A stretch of DNA of 64,000 nucleotides from Mariannaea sp. PMI_226. Lineage: Eukaryota > Ascomycota > Sordariomycetes > Hypocreales > Nectriaceae. Below, piece by piece: positions 1 to 13,200 of the stretch. The position numbers were made by a program, and so were the translations under genes. The notes beneath the pieces are model-generated. The model was given only the letters and a program-made list of their open reading frames with translations. It made no database searches and was not told where the DNA came from. Location: positions 3,720,001 through 3,784,000 of the forward strand of contig JANFOG010000001.1 of assembly GCA_024336345.1 (NCBI GenBank), read 5' to 3'. Numbering within the stretch: the first letter of the stretch is position 1; the number at the start of each line of letters is the position of its first letter.

Positions 1-1699
1 GATGCAGCGTGCAGACACCCTTTTAATATTGCTAGGGACGGCCATGCCCATGCCCACGGATCTCAAGCTACTGGACTCCATCGATCCCAGAAGCAATAAC
101 CAAGCATCGAGTGCTCTCTCAATCTCACCTCTCACTTCCTCCCCCCCCCAGTCACTTTCGAAGTAGTCCCCTTGTCCCAGCCCCTCATCAACCCTCGTTG
201 TCAAGCCACCTAATAAATTTGCCCATCTACAAATATCCACTTCACCATCGCTCGCTCGTTGAGTCAAACGGTGCTACAGAAAGAAAAGAAAGGTGCTTGG
301 GTGCTACATATATGCGGAGTGGGAGCCTGAGAGAAAAGGGGCTTACTATGAGAAAGGGGTCCGTCTTTTGTTGGAGGGAAGACTTTCGTATGGAGTTGGG
401 TTCCTCAGCTGATAACGACTCCCCTTTGAGCTGAGTACCGCACAATACACACAAAGTATCGTGCCTGCTGTATTTGGTGATGTACGGTTTGGGGCTGTTG
501 GACAAATATAACAGCTGGCTGCAAGCCACCAAAGTAAAAAGGACGCATGCACTCGGTTCCAGCCACGAGACAAGGTGTGCGCTGAGATACAAGGGTAGTA
601 CATGCTTTGGGGAATGCCTCGTGCTTCCTCCAAAGTCAGCTTAGGTATACAAAAGTACCCCCCGACCAAGGACACACTGAACCTCTTTCGCTTGGTATCC
701 GTAAATGGGGAGACGGGATGGTGTCGTCAGGCACTCAGGGGGTCAAGCCGTTGAAGGAGGGTGGGTGATGGCCGTCAGGGCGCCGGAATTGGCTGTACGC
801 TGTACGTTAGCTGCGTCGGTAGTGGAGTGGGCGAAGTGACGTCCTCCATCACCTTTGTGTGCCCCATCCACTGAGACAGAGCTGCGTGCAGCGTAGCCGG
901 GCTTATCCTGGACGCGCTGAGCAGTCTGGTCTTGCATCCATCCCGTCCTCTGGGACCTGGCACCAAGTGTCCACTAACAGGGAATGGGTCCCAAGAGTCC
1001 CAAGATAGATCTTTGCCCAGGGAAAAGGCCATTTTCCCGCCCCCCAAGTCGCGACTCAGCGCAGCACGCATCAGTTGGATATATGGGATTCTTTTTTCTC
1101 ACTCGTTTGCAGCCTTCTTTCCCTCCTTTTCTTTCTTTCCCTGTTTCCTCCTTCCTTCCCTTCCCTCTTCTCGATCATTATCACTGTCGTCGATTAGATT
1201 ATTCTGTTTTGGTTTTTTGGCCTTTTTTCGTTCAATCATTTTCGACAGTTGACCTCAACCAACCTGGGCTTGAATTCAGCCGGTTTTGCGCCCTCCCCAC
1301 CTGTTCCGCCTGCCGACTTCGGTATTACAGTACGTATGTGACAGATTCCAGGTTTCCGTCCTTTGCAACCTAATATGGGATAAAGAAAGGGATCAGACGT
1401 CTCTAGTACATCACTTGCCAACGATTAAAGTGCCGTATTCCCTACCGAGTACTTACGTAGTAGGGGCTAGGACTTCGCTCGCATAGCCCATCTATCTGGA
1501 AGCGGACCATTTGCCTAGGTACCTTACCTACGTACGTACCTTTACAGTACCTAAGGTACCTCATCCAGCACAGGGCTGCCCGCCCATACAAGGAGACCGC
1601 CGTATCTACCACTCATCCAACTCTACAACACCACCTTTGACCTTGCATTGCATATTACATCCCCCATCACCCCGTCCAAGACTACGCATTGTAGGCAGA
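1..1699. other. Upstream region of kin1, no gene seen
   Basis: No open frame here looks coding. The part from about 1080 to 1260 is strongly pyrimidine-rich on the + strand, as is usual near fungal transcription starts. Positions 1514-1561 carry clustered ACCTA/TAGGT words (see the dispersed-motif finding). I infer this is the promoter and 5' leader of the kinase gene that starts at 1700. The window edge may cut another gene's flank, but nothing recognisable remains. Confidence 0.5.
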
Positions 1700-4600
1700 A
1701 TGAGCACCAGAACAGCTGCTTCTGCAGCTGATTATTCTTCGCGAGAGCCACCATCCCGAAGCTACTCAACCCGCTCAACCCGCTCAACCCGTTCAGGAAG
1801 GCCCCCGCCAGTGTCTGTCACCGGTGCTGCTCCTGGCGCCGACGCTGGCTCAGGTACAGGCTCTGTCACGGGCGCTGGTCCTGGCAGCGCAAGGGCTGCA
1901 CCAATTCCCTCTGCCTCCACCAACCTTTCTCCCTCCCACCACCAACTGGCTGCTCGTCAACTCTCCTCTTCACACTCACACTCACACTCGCACTCGCCCT
2001 CACACACGCAGTCCAACGGCTCCAGCACAAATCACAACAGCCCTCATCATCATCGTCGCACTTCTTCCTCCGTCCGACAGAGCCAGAGTGCGCCCCAAAA
2101 TGATTACGACTCAGCGCACCTAGCCTCCTCCCCACACCACTCCTCAAAGCGAAGCTCCAGCAGAGACCGTCCACCGCCCCCGGCTAGGGGCCCCGATCCC
2201 TCGCGGCCCCAACGACGGAGTAGCACCCGCTCCAACCATCACTACAACACCAACAACAGCAATCACCACTCCGAAATGGCGCCCTCGGCCACTGCTGCCC
2301 ACAATGGCACTGGCGCGGCCTCGCAACCGCCTCAGCAGCATGGCCACGTTGACGCTCCTTCAGCTCCTCGCGCATCGACCTCGAAGCAGAGCAGATCACG
2401 TACCATCATCCCAACCCAATCTGGGAAATGGATTCTAGGCAAAACCATCGGTGCCGGAAGTATGGGCAAGGTGAAGCTTGCCCGAAAAGAGGATGGCAGT
2501 GAGCAGGTTTGTTGCATCTTCTTTCATCCTTATCCATTTGATTTGAGTCCAGCTTCCATCTCGGCGGCATGCGAGGCGTCTACTCCACGTCGATTCTTCT
2601 GCTTCCTTCATTATGTTACCTGTGCACAATATTGACACTTCCCCTTTCCCCAGGTTGCCTGCAAAATCATCCCACGTGGCTCAACCGATGACGGTCACCA
2701 ATCCCGAGCCGATAAGGAGCGCGCCGACCAGTCGAAAGAAATTCGCACTGCCCGCGAAGCTGCTATCGTCACTCTCCTCAACCATCCTAATATATGCGGC
2801 CTTCGCGATGTCGTTCGCACTAATCATCATTGGTATATGCTGTTCGAATACGTCAATGGTGGCCAGATGCTTGACTATATTATTTCTCACGGCAAGCTCA
2901 AAGAGAAGCAGGCTCGCAAGTTCAGTCGCCAAATCGCCAGTGCTCTGGACTATTGTCACCGGAACAGTATTGTTCATCGTGACCTGAAGATTGAGAATAT
3001 TCTCATCAGCAAGACTGGCGATATCAAAATCATTGACTTTGGTCTAAGTAATCTATTCGCCCCCCGGAGCCACCTCAAAACCTTCTGCGGCAGCCTCTAC
3101 TTCGCTGCCCCCGAGCTGTTGCAGGCAAGAGCTTACACAGGCCCTGAGGTGGATGTCTGGAGCTTCGGTATCGTGCTCTACGTCTTGGTCTGTGGCAAAG
3201 TCCCGTTCGATGACCAGAGTATGCCTGCCCTTCATGCCAAGATCAAGAGAGGCCTTGTAGATTATCCCAACTGGCTCTCGAGTGGTAAGCTTCCACTGCC
3301 TCTCCCGTTGACGGAGATTCAAAAAATGCTAATTTAGTCATAGAATGCAAACACCTTCTCTCACGTATGCTCGTAACCGACCCAAAACAGCGGGCAACCA
3401 TGCAGGAAGTCTTGAATCACCCGTGGATGCTAAAGGGTTTCAATGGCCCTCCCGAAAACCACCTTCCCCTTCGCGAGCCCTTGACGACGCCACTCGAGCC
3501 GGAAGTCATTCATTCCATGCAAGGTTTCAACTTCGGTTCGTATGAAACTATTCACGCACAACTTACCAAAACGATCGAATCCGAAGACTATCAACGGGCT
3601 GTCAGGATGTACCAACGAGAGAAGGATCTACCTGTACCAACCAAGGATGCTGAAAAGAGGAGGCCTTTTGGGTTCGATTTTTACAAGCGCAGAAACTCGG
3701 GCAACAGTCGCGATACACTTACAGGTCCAAGTACTGAAGCTCTTCAGATCGGCAACGATCCGATGAATGCCTACAATCCTCTAGTGTCTATTTACTATCT
3801 CGTTCAGGAGAAACAAAATCGGGACCACGCCGAAATGTTTCCCCAGTCGGCCAATGCAGCCCGCGAAAAGGAGAAGGAGAGAGAAAAGGAAAGAGAGCGC
3901 GAGAAGGTCAAGGAACAAGAGACGCTGCCTGAGATCGTCGTTCCCCAGGAGGCACACACCAATTCAGCAGCTTACGAAATGCCTGGTGAAAAACCTACTG
4001 GTGGGCGAACGAGGCCTCGCGCCCGCACACATGGGGAGGATGACACGCCTGAGGCTCCCAAACAAATCCCCTTGTCCCCTCCGCCAGAGCCTAAGACCGA
4101 GCAGGTGAAAAAGGAGGGCACCGCTGCTGGTCTTCTACGTCGCTTCAGCACGCGGAAGAGAAAGGAACCGGAACGCCTCGACAAGGGTCGATCCCATCCT
4201 CCAGTGGTGCAAGTTCACTCACCAGCAGAGCCATCTCCTCTTGTGCCCCGGAAGAGCTTCAGTATTCGTCGTGGTAGGCGTGAGCGCGATGACCAGGAGG
4301 CTCGCTTCCGTTCTGGCAGCAGCCAGCCCCAACACAGCGACCTGCTTAGTCCCCCGATGTCTGCCGGTGGCAATCAGACTACTCGAAGAGCTGGTGGATT
4401 GGGCCGGTCTACCAGTGTGAATTCAGCTGAGATGAGACGCCGTGATAATGTCAGATTCGGCAAGGAGCCACCACCTACAAGTGGTTCTGACCAGTCTGTG
4501 CTACATGAGGACAGTCTAAGCTCACACCGGTCTCAGGGTCACGCGCGGTCAGCCAGCGTGCGCGACAAGTCCATCGGCCATGCGCGACGAGAGAGTATTC

Positions 4601-5304
4601 AACGACGTCGTATGAGGAGGGAGGCAGCCCAAGAGGCAAATGTCCCCGAGGAGACGGATCAAGAGTTGGATCAAAGCGGAGTATCTACTGACCGTCTCGA
4701 TGAAACTGAACTGGCCAAACCAGTGTATCTGAAGGGTCTATTCAGTGTGTCGACGACATCTGGCAAGTCGGTACCTGCCATCCGTGAAGATATCAAACGG
4801 GTGCTTCGACAGCTGAATGTCGATTTTACAGAGATCAAGGGAGGGTTTAGTTGCCAACATTCCCCAAGTATCGACCTACATAAGGTACAAGAACCCCTTG
4901 GCAGCCCTGGTCCAGTGTCAGGACACCGACGGCGCTTCAGCTTTGGGGCTCTCAGACGGGGGGAGGACCGAGAGCGTGAACGGGATGAATTCAGAGAGTC
5001 TGAGCGCCCACCAACGACCCCTCGAACACCTGGCCGGTCTGATCGAGACCGCAGCTACTCCAACTCGGAGACATCCATTGACAGCCTCTCTGGAAGAAAC
5101 GGCGGTTCGTCGAGGCGGGTACCTGGAGAAACAAGCACTCATGTGCAGAACGACCTTGGCGGAAGCATGGTACTAGACTTCGAGATCTTTATAGTCAAGG
5201 TCCCGTTGCTATCGTTGCATGGCATTCAGTTCAAGCGGATGACGGGCAACACGTGGCAGTACAAGAGCATGGCGGATCAGATCCTTCGCGAGCTCAAGCT
5301 ATAA
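1700..5304 (+). CDS. kin1: KIN1/PAR-1 (MARK) family serine/threonine protein kinase
   Basis: Three exons, 1700-2506, 2654-3284 and 3344-5304, give about 1132 aa. The introns begin GTTTGT and GTAAGC and end CAG and TAG, and the frame is continuous across both. The N-terminal ~240 residues are low complexity (Ser, His, Arg, Pro). The kinase domain lies at about 244-508, with the glycine loop [19 protein letters not shown] in IDFGLSNLF, a T-loop LKTFCGS and a HPWM end motif. A long basic and charged linker follows, and the protein ends in a KA1-like domain with [20 protein letters not shown]. Family members act at the plasma membrane and cell tips in polarity, exocytosis and septation, and KA1 binds acidic lipids. 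The start at 1700 is chosen because upstream sequence in the same frame looks like leader. The family call is firm; the exact Met is likely. Confidence 0.93.
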
Positions 5305-7080
5305 TAATCCCTTTTCATGGATGCAGCGTAACGACTACAGTTTTTCTGCAAGCAAGGAGACGAGATAGCAGCATGGCGTAGGCATTTGGGATAGATGCAT
5401 GGGCGCAAGACGTCGGTCACAAACTTGGGTTAACATTGGTTGGTTGGTCGATGACGACGATTATTAAGAAGTGGCAAAGAGTCTTTCTTTCTTATTGTTC
5501 GAATAGGGGATTTACCGGAGAGACGGATCAGAAGAGTAACAAACATGGATTATCTTAGGTGAAGCACATATAGTAGTAATGATACGGTAGTGGCTTGATG
5601 GACAGTCTGCGAGGCCAGAATCAAGCATGGCAATTAGGAGAGGCGGGGGGGCTAGAGAGACGAAGGTGTAATGGGAAGAGTCCTGACGTTGTACGGGTAA
5701 ATAATTTCCTTTCCCACATGAAGAGTTGATTACAGTTGCAAAAGTCATAAGTTGACGGTGATATGTGACGTACGAATATTCCGTTTCTAGGTAACATATG
5801 CCATGCAAGTAACAACGCTATGTGTTATGTGGGTAGCCGTGTGGTGGCTTGCGTTGGCCTCGGCTCAAGTACAGGCCGACGTCACTGAAGATGCAAACAA
5901 CGAGGCTGAACGAGGCTGGTGCGGTAATAGACAGACACATGGAAATGGATGAAGGTTGAGAGCAAACGGCCAATGAATTGCAATTTGGTGAGAGGAAAGA
6001 TGAAGAGTCGTAGATGAATGGTCGTCAAGAAAAACCAAAAGGCCAATCCAGGACCAGCCCTCTCTCTCCTGCAATCAAGCGCAGGCTGCAAGCAATTCGA
6101 ATGAATAAGTTTCAGTGCAGGCGAAACGTGCCGGAGGGTCCCTCGGTTACGCACCTAGATGATATGCATTGATGAGGTTATTGGGGAAAGTTGGTGGTGG
6201 GATTGCCATGCGCCTCCGGAAGCTGCCCAACTTAGTGGTAGTCAGTAACCCCAGGCTCAGAATTTCCATGACCACCCAAAGTTACCTACATTTTTGGGTA
6301 TACCAGAGTAAGGTAGATGTGCAGGTATTGTAAATACCTAGGTAGTTTGATAAGAGCGTACAGAACACAGGTGGAAACAAAGGCCAGTCTACGCAGTAAT
6401 TATTCCAGTCTGTTGTTTTTAGAGTGTCCACCCCAGATAGAGAGGTACAAGATACCTGTCTTGCGGTTGTACATAAAGTAGCACGCCAAAAGCCAATCGT
6501 GGGTGGCTGCCTTCCTCCGCTGCAGAGCCAATGCTCCAAGCTACAGCCAATAGGAACCCCGAGAGTTCCCCAGTGCAAATGCGCCAGTATCTGGGTCGCA
6601 ACCACAACGAAATCTCGACTCCCCTCTCACAAACGCAGCCCACCACAACGCAACGCAACGCAACTACCTGGTCCTGCAACGATCCTCGGCCCTACCTTAC
6701 CCTTGACTCGGCCTTGACTCTGTCCACGACGACGTCGTCTCCCCCTATCGAGCCCCGGCCACTACCCCCCTTCTTCGGCCTTCGGACTTGCCTACCCTGG
6801 AGCCCCGGCCTTTTTTGCGCCCTCGAAAACACCCACCGTGCTCGTGCTCGTGCTTCGGCTGGCCATATCCGATCCCAAATCTCTCGAGATCTCTCTCCTC
6901 TCGTTCCACGAATCGATCATACCTGCGCTCTGGCACCATCGATCCATCTCGACAAACGACGAGCCAGCCTACAGCCTTTTTGTCATACTCGCGTACAAAC
7001 GCCGCAACTCCTCCACTACAACATCTCTTTTCCCGCGCGCCCACCAAATCCTCGCTCCCGCGATATAAGTACCGCCCACG
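5305..7080. other. Intergenic, kin1 3' end to caf40 leader
   Basis: I see no supportable gene. Open frames here are short, lack family motifs and mostly overlap one another in different frames. The part after about 6600 is C/T-rich and probably holds the promoter and 5' leader of the downstream caf40 gene. A TACCTAGGTA-type word occurs near 6335. Confidence 0.5.
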
Positions 7081-8477
7081 ATGATGCCCGCGGCGCACGT
7101 CTACGGGCACCCCCAGTTTAACCCTCAGGGCGCCGAGCAGTCCTGGATGCACCAGCAATCCAGCGCTCACCACTCGCATGCGCAACAGCAGCAGGCCGCC
7201 GCTGCCGCCGCCGCCGCCGCAGCCCAGCAACAACAGCAACAGCAACAGCACTTTGGCCGCATCACCTCCAACGCCCACAACTCTGTTGGTGGCCAACTCC
7301 CTGCCCACGCTCAGGAGCCGGCTCATGACAATGTCTCCGAGGACAACCGCCGTACCATGGCCTACATCGCTGACCTCCTCAATGAGAATACCCGCGAGGC
7401 AGCCCTGCTTGAGCTGAGCAAGAAGCGTGAGCAAGTGCCAGAGCTAGCCCTCATCCTGTGGCATTCTTTTGGTGCGTGTCCTTCCTCGGCCCCTCACTTC
7501 GACACCGAACTCCAACCCTCGGTTCATATTTGAGACGCAAGGAGAAACCCAAGCTCACTAGTTTTTTATTGTTTTAGGAGTCATGACATCGCTGCTCCAG
7601 GAGATTATCTCCGTCTATACCCTCCTCAACCCCTCCCAGCTCACCGCAGCTGCCTCAAACCGCGTCTGCAACGCCCTAGCCCTTCTTCAATGTGTGGCCT
7701 CGCACAATGATACAAGGACTTTATTTCTCAACGGTACGCCCATACTGTTTCCAGCCCTGAGGCTTAAATGTGTTTGGAGCCCAACCAAACTAATGCAATT
7801 GCAGCCCACATCCCTCTCTTTCTCTACCCTTTCCTCAACACTACCTCCAAGTCTCGACCGTTTGAGTACCTTCGGCTCACCAGCCTGGGCGTTATTGGCG
7901 CCCTTGTCAAGAATGACTCTTCCGAGGTGATCAACTTTCTCCTCACCACGGAGATTATTCCTCTATGCCTCCGAATCATGGAGACGGGCTCGGAGCTTAG
8001 CAAGACCGTCGCCATCTTCATCGTCCAGAAGATCCTTCTTGACGATAACGGTCTCAACTATATCTGCGCCACATATGAGCGCTTCTACGCCGTTGGTACT
8101 GTCCTCAGCAATATGGTTGCTCAGCTCGTCGAGTCCCAGACTGCGCGTCTCCTTAAGCATGTTGTCCGCTGCTTCCTTCGGTACGTCCCACCAATCAATC
8201 CCCGCCCGGTATCCGAGTCCATCATGGTCCCCCTCCTCCCCTTTTTCACCAAACAACAGCAAAAGTATTATGTCTGACAGATTTACCCAACAGCCTTAGT
8301 GACAATGCTCGGGCTCGCGAAGCCCTCCGCCAATGCCTCCCCGAACCCCTCCGAGATGCCACTTTCTCCTCTGTCCTCCGAGACGATGCCGCGACCAAGA
8401 GATGCCTGGCTCAGCTCCTTATCAACCTCTCCGACAACGTCGTCGACCCTAGCTCGGCCGGCGTCTCCAACATGTGA
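7081..8477 (+). CDS. caf40: Caf40/Rcd1/CNOT9, CCR4-NOT complex subunit
   Basis: Four exons, 7081-7471, 7578-7733, 7805-8180 and 8294-8477, give about 368 aa. Each junction restores a conserved motif: [29 protein letters not shown] and [17 protein letters not shown]. The Rcd1 domain (armadillo-like helical repeats) fills roughly residues 90-360, with [14 protein letters not shown] and [20 protein letters not shown] typical of the family. The first ~75 residues are low complexity, with mixed polyalanine and polyglutamine from GCC and CAG runs at 7186-7250; this is common in fungal orthologs. The protein is a scaffold of CCR4-NOT, which deadenylates and represses mRNAs and binds regulatory partners. 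The poly-Q/poly-A length is likely to vary between strains. Family membership is clear. Confidence 0.95.
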
Positions 8478-11400
8478 ATAGCTGAGGGGAAAAGGAGTAG
8501 AACTCTCCCCCTTTTTGTGACAGTACCTCTTGTGCATTGATGAACTGTGCTTCGTGGCAGATGGGCGGATGCGTTTTCATGATATTCTGGGGAAACCAAA
8601 AGAAGCGGATTCACAAAAAAAGCATTCTGAATCGTCGATACCCGCAAACCCACGGGCTTGTTGCATTCACATGGCTTCCTGGGAAGCCCAGCAACGGTCA
8701 TTCGGGTTCGCCCTTTTTTTCCTAGGCGTCTTCACTAACGGCTCTGGGACTTGCATTCTGTTTCATGTATCTCGTTTCCCACGGTTTGTGGACGAGTACT
8801 TGTGCATTATTTCTCTCTTACTCGTTTTTAGTATCTAGTGGCCGGGCTTCAGGCTGTTTGGTGAGAACCCCCCATTCCGAATGCTGGCAGAATGGGGGCT
8901 TGGAGGTCATGATTTGGGCAGTCAGCGGGAGGTGGAAGGCAATCAAGGTTATTATTCCCCAACCAACGCAATTATGCGGTTGGCAGTGGCGAAGGATACG
9001 GGGCTGGTATGAAGAACATGTAAGGTAAAGGTAGGATACGGGTCCTTTCCATGCATGGTGCGGTGTGGGTATGGAGGGAGGTGTTCTCGGCGTTGATATG
9101 GGTCGTCTTGCATCAGAGTAACGGTGTTATAGTTCAGGTTCTGGTAGTGCATACATGTGTATCATGGTGATAAATAAAAAAGGTTATACGTCTCGCAATA
9201 CCTGGGCGCGAAATGTTTCTCCAGTTCGAATGAACGTATACAATACACGACAGGACATGTTAATTTTTGGAGAGATGATGCGAAGGGTTCTCGTGGACAT
9301 CCTCAACTTCGTCTGTATGGCGAAGTTTTCTCCCCCCCTCTACTGTAAAAAGCTTCCCTGGATCGTATTACTCCTGCCGCAGACCGGGCTTTACCAAGCA
9401 GAACACATCAGATCTTGCGGACAGCGGTCAAGCTGGGAGTTTTTGACATTGAGTGCTGGACGGGTCTCTCTAACTAATTGCCCCAATCTCAAACAACAAC
9501 AACGCCCCAGGTCTAAAGCAATATCATATTATCATCGCTGATACGTGAAAAGGGCAAGCAAGTAACTGAAGTACTGGCAATGATCTAGAGGGAGATAATT
9601 CAACATATGGTTGATGGTATCGAGAACAGAAGCAGTGCGGTGATCGATCACAGGTCTCACGAAGCTAGCTTCAGATGTTGGTCATGACTGTCGGAACAGT
9701 TTCACTACAATAGAATAACTTGCCAACTAGATCGCCGTTACGGCTGTTGGATAAAATGCCGAGATCCCAAGGTCCATCTCTACGATACCGAGGTATTCTA
9801 TGCTTTACTATATTCCGAGCTACATTCAGTTGAGGCTGGATTGTTCTCACTTCCTTTGAGGGCCATTAATAGCTCATCTACATAAGTAGTTATTTAGAAG
9901 GATTCGTAGCCCTCGAAAATTTCCCACAATGGTAGGTGAGAGATCCCTCCCCTTTTCTCCTCACCGCCGAGGGATCATGTTCTCCATCTTGACTAGCGAT
10001 GTTGTCACGGACCAGGCGTATCTTGCAGAGGGCTAGGCAAAGATAGCTTCGTTTCTGTTGATACTTACCACCACATGGTGAATTCTTGCCCTCTCTACCA
10101 GGTACATGAATACTCACGCCTGATCTCAAGGTTTGTGCTGGGAGGGAGCCATCAATGGATAAGTACGTCTCGTGCACAAAAGGACTTTCGTTTTGAACTG
10201 CGGGTCGTGTACAATATAATCAAGACATATCGTCGTGAGCTAGGCCAGGCGTTTAAGGTGCTTTCAAGCTCGGTATCTTGTTATTGCCTAGGCTCTCTCA
10301 ACCATTACGGGGGCATTTGCAGTTATGGTATGGCATTGCTGTTGCTACACTCTTCTATCTCCTGTCCACGTACGTCGTGAGAGAATCCAACCGCAGTTTC
10401 TGAGCGGCCAAGGCCTTGGCTGTAGTATCCTTCCTACTTACTTTGGCCCCTGTTCAATCTTGAGAGTCCTGGTAGGACGACGGATGGGTGGATGTCACGA
10501 AGAGCCCAACAAGTTTGTGTGTTGTCTTGGAAGGATCGGGGCGTGAATAGAGGATGAGGGCTACTGCCTACTATTGTAGTACATGCAGGAGCAGTACAGT
10601 TGAAGCCCAGATCCTTGACTGAACTTCAGCAGTGCCGTTGGACATTACACAGTAGATAGGGGGGAAACCAGGACCGGCATGGTACAGGGGAGCGTCAAGG
10701 CTACCTTCGTCCCTCCCACTACCTGCTCTATGCAGGAGTGTTTACTGTACTAGAGGATTGCAGGCCTCAGTCAAACTCCCTCTTTGTCCTCTATAGTGTA
10801 CCCACGGTGTCAGTTACAGAAACACGTCGTGCGGCCGCCCATCCTTCATCAAACATATGCATAGCCCCCAAGCACAAGTTCCAACCCGACGACGACCGTG
10901 GCACCACAAACTGGGAGATACGCCATCTCACGATTCTAAAACGAGACTCACGCCACACATCCGTATATATAAAAAACAGTAGCATTGACATACCGGCTCG
11001 CCAGGCAGCCGGGTCCGTGGTTTCGGTTAACCATTACTGCTTATAACCTGGCCCAGATGTATAATAGTACCAAACGGCTGGGAAATAGCTACCCTGTACC
11101 CCGTACTCTTACAGTCAGAACCAAAAGGGCACCCGGAAATTGGACCAAAATTATTAGGTTCTGATTATTCTGATTACTGAGCCATTTTATTCCAGCCCTA
11201 CGACGGATCCTCATGGACAGGGGAAGATGGACAATGCGCATGCTTGGGTGGGTTTAACAGGGCCCTCAGACGATATACAGAGGCCTTCATCGTGGGCTCT
11301 TACTCAGAATCAGCACACCAGCACGAGCACCTTGAGGGGGGCGGTCATGACACAGCCATTACCAATACGTGGAAATAGGTAAGCACCGTCGATTAAGTAT

Positions 11401-13200
11401 TTGAAATAGCTATCCTGGCACCTTTCCTTTCTCATCCCCCATCCATCTCTCCCCCTCCTTTTTCAGCCAATGGCTTTGAGTACCAAAATGCGGCTACTGC
11501 GGCATTTGCGGGCGGCACTTGTTTTGCCTTTCCGGTTGAGGAGCTGGTTGACGACCGTTGTTGAGTTGCTGGTAACCTCAGTCATAGCAAAAGGACAATA
11601 ACGAAAGTCAGATCCAGGGGATAGGAGGGTTTCCGCGGAGGATGATGCCCTGTCGAAGCTTTCCAGGGCCTCCGTTTGGATGTGGGTGGTGGGAGTGAAT
11701 GGAAGGGCCGGTGACAGCTCACTCCCAAGAAATTACACCTACTATCTCATGTCGAGCCGTAGGGCCACAGTCTCAAAACGTAATTAGATCGGCAACTTTT
11801 TTATCACGGGTCCCTCTGTACCATGCTATGTACGAAATAACTACTTGGCACGGAAGCGAGGTGCGGCCGCTTAAGAGGGACGGTGGATAGCAAGAATACG
11901 GAGACCGAAATGACTCGGAAGTTGTTGACGGGCTCGGCACGTATTTACCGACGAGAAAATAACTAACTACTATGGTGGACTAACTACAACTCTTGCCCCG
12001 TTACGGCCTTGGAAGGCGAGCCCTTGGGCGATCAAATTAGCGGGAGAACGGTTGTTTCGGGTTCAAACTGAGCAATTCTCGAGACGAGAGCAGTAATTGC
12101 GCGTGTAGGGTATGCATTGTTATTTTTTTTACGTGCAACGACACGTCAAAGATGACAAGGTTGTGAACCACGTACCAAAGGTTGAGGGTTGAGTTAACCT
12201 GACCGGAAGAGACGGCAAAAAAACAGCAACAGCAACTTTCCTTTGCTGCGACATTTCGTATTTCGACGTGGAGTGAGAACGAGAATAAACGGGAACAGCT
12301 GGGCGTGAAACCTGCTCGTGGGGTAGCCTAGTTATTGGGAGGCGATGCAGATTTGGAATTGTCTATGGGGTCGTTTAGCCATCGTATATCGCCTCAGATG
12401 GCAATGAATGCCGAAGGGTAGGGCAACTTTAAGTTAGGAAACTATTATGTCGGACAGTCCCGATGACGAGGCAGTTGAGCGGAAGATGCCACAAAACCAC
12501 ACCAAGCGAGAACGGGGGAAATGAACGCAGAGAACTTTTGTGCGGAAATGTCATTGTTGTCCTACCAAGCAGCGTTTCTCTTTCACACATGTTAGAATAG
12601 TCTCTCTCTACCTGTCTTGGTTCTTGACCAATGACGTTTTGGCGGCGTTTGGGAATCTGTCTAATTATGCTATTGTCGATTTGCGATCAGATGCAAAGAC
12701 GGGCGTCACGGGAATGACATCACGGATTGGCCGGGTTTACCGAAAAGCCTCTTCTAAGTTTCACAATATCCTGCATAGGTATGTGACAAAAATAGAGTAA
12801 AAGGAGTAACTGCGACAATAGTTCCTAAGGGGAAGCGGGTTGGGTGCGAATAGTATCATACATCACTCGGGTAGGTATGTCGGTAGTCGGTGTTCTAATA
12901 ACGGTTTGTTAAGTACCAACCATCGTGGTCGGGGTCGATGAGGAGGAGGAGGAGGGGGGGTGGTGGTGAATGGCGAAGCAAAAGCAAATTAGACAACGGA
13001 AGGGCGCTGGTTGACCAAGACCCCAATCGGCACGAACTCGGGGGATTTGCAGTTTGGATTTGACAGAATGTGACTCGAGCTATAGACGCCCTATCCTATG
13101 GGGGTGGTTGTTGATGTCTTCCATTCTGCTTCCTGATGACCTTCCACGGGCTGTGTTCGCGGTTGGCGCCTGAGGCTACATGAATCGCCTATTTGGCTCA
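8478..13200. other. Gene desert, part 1
   Basis: After the caf40 3' untranslated region there is no frame with recognisable motifs on either strand. The longest open frames are about 100-130 aa, overlap arbitrarily and lack coding-like codon choice. A purine tract of GAG units lies at about 12940-12961. A C/T-rich tract lies at about 11410-11465. No transposon remnant or RNA gene could be identified by eye. Confidence 0.45.

Noticed and set aside
7186..7250. Poly-Gln/poly-Ala run of Caf40 as a sign of misassembly or frame error
   Set aside because: The frame stays open into the conserved domain, and such N-terminal runs are common in fungal Rcd1 proteins.
12050..12080. Possible tRNA B-box (GGGTTCAAACTG)
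   Set aside because: It departs from the consensus and no cloverleaf or A-box could be built around it.
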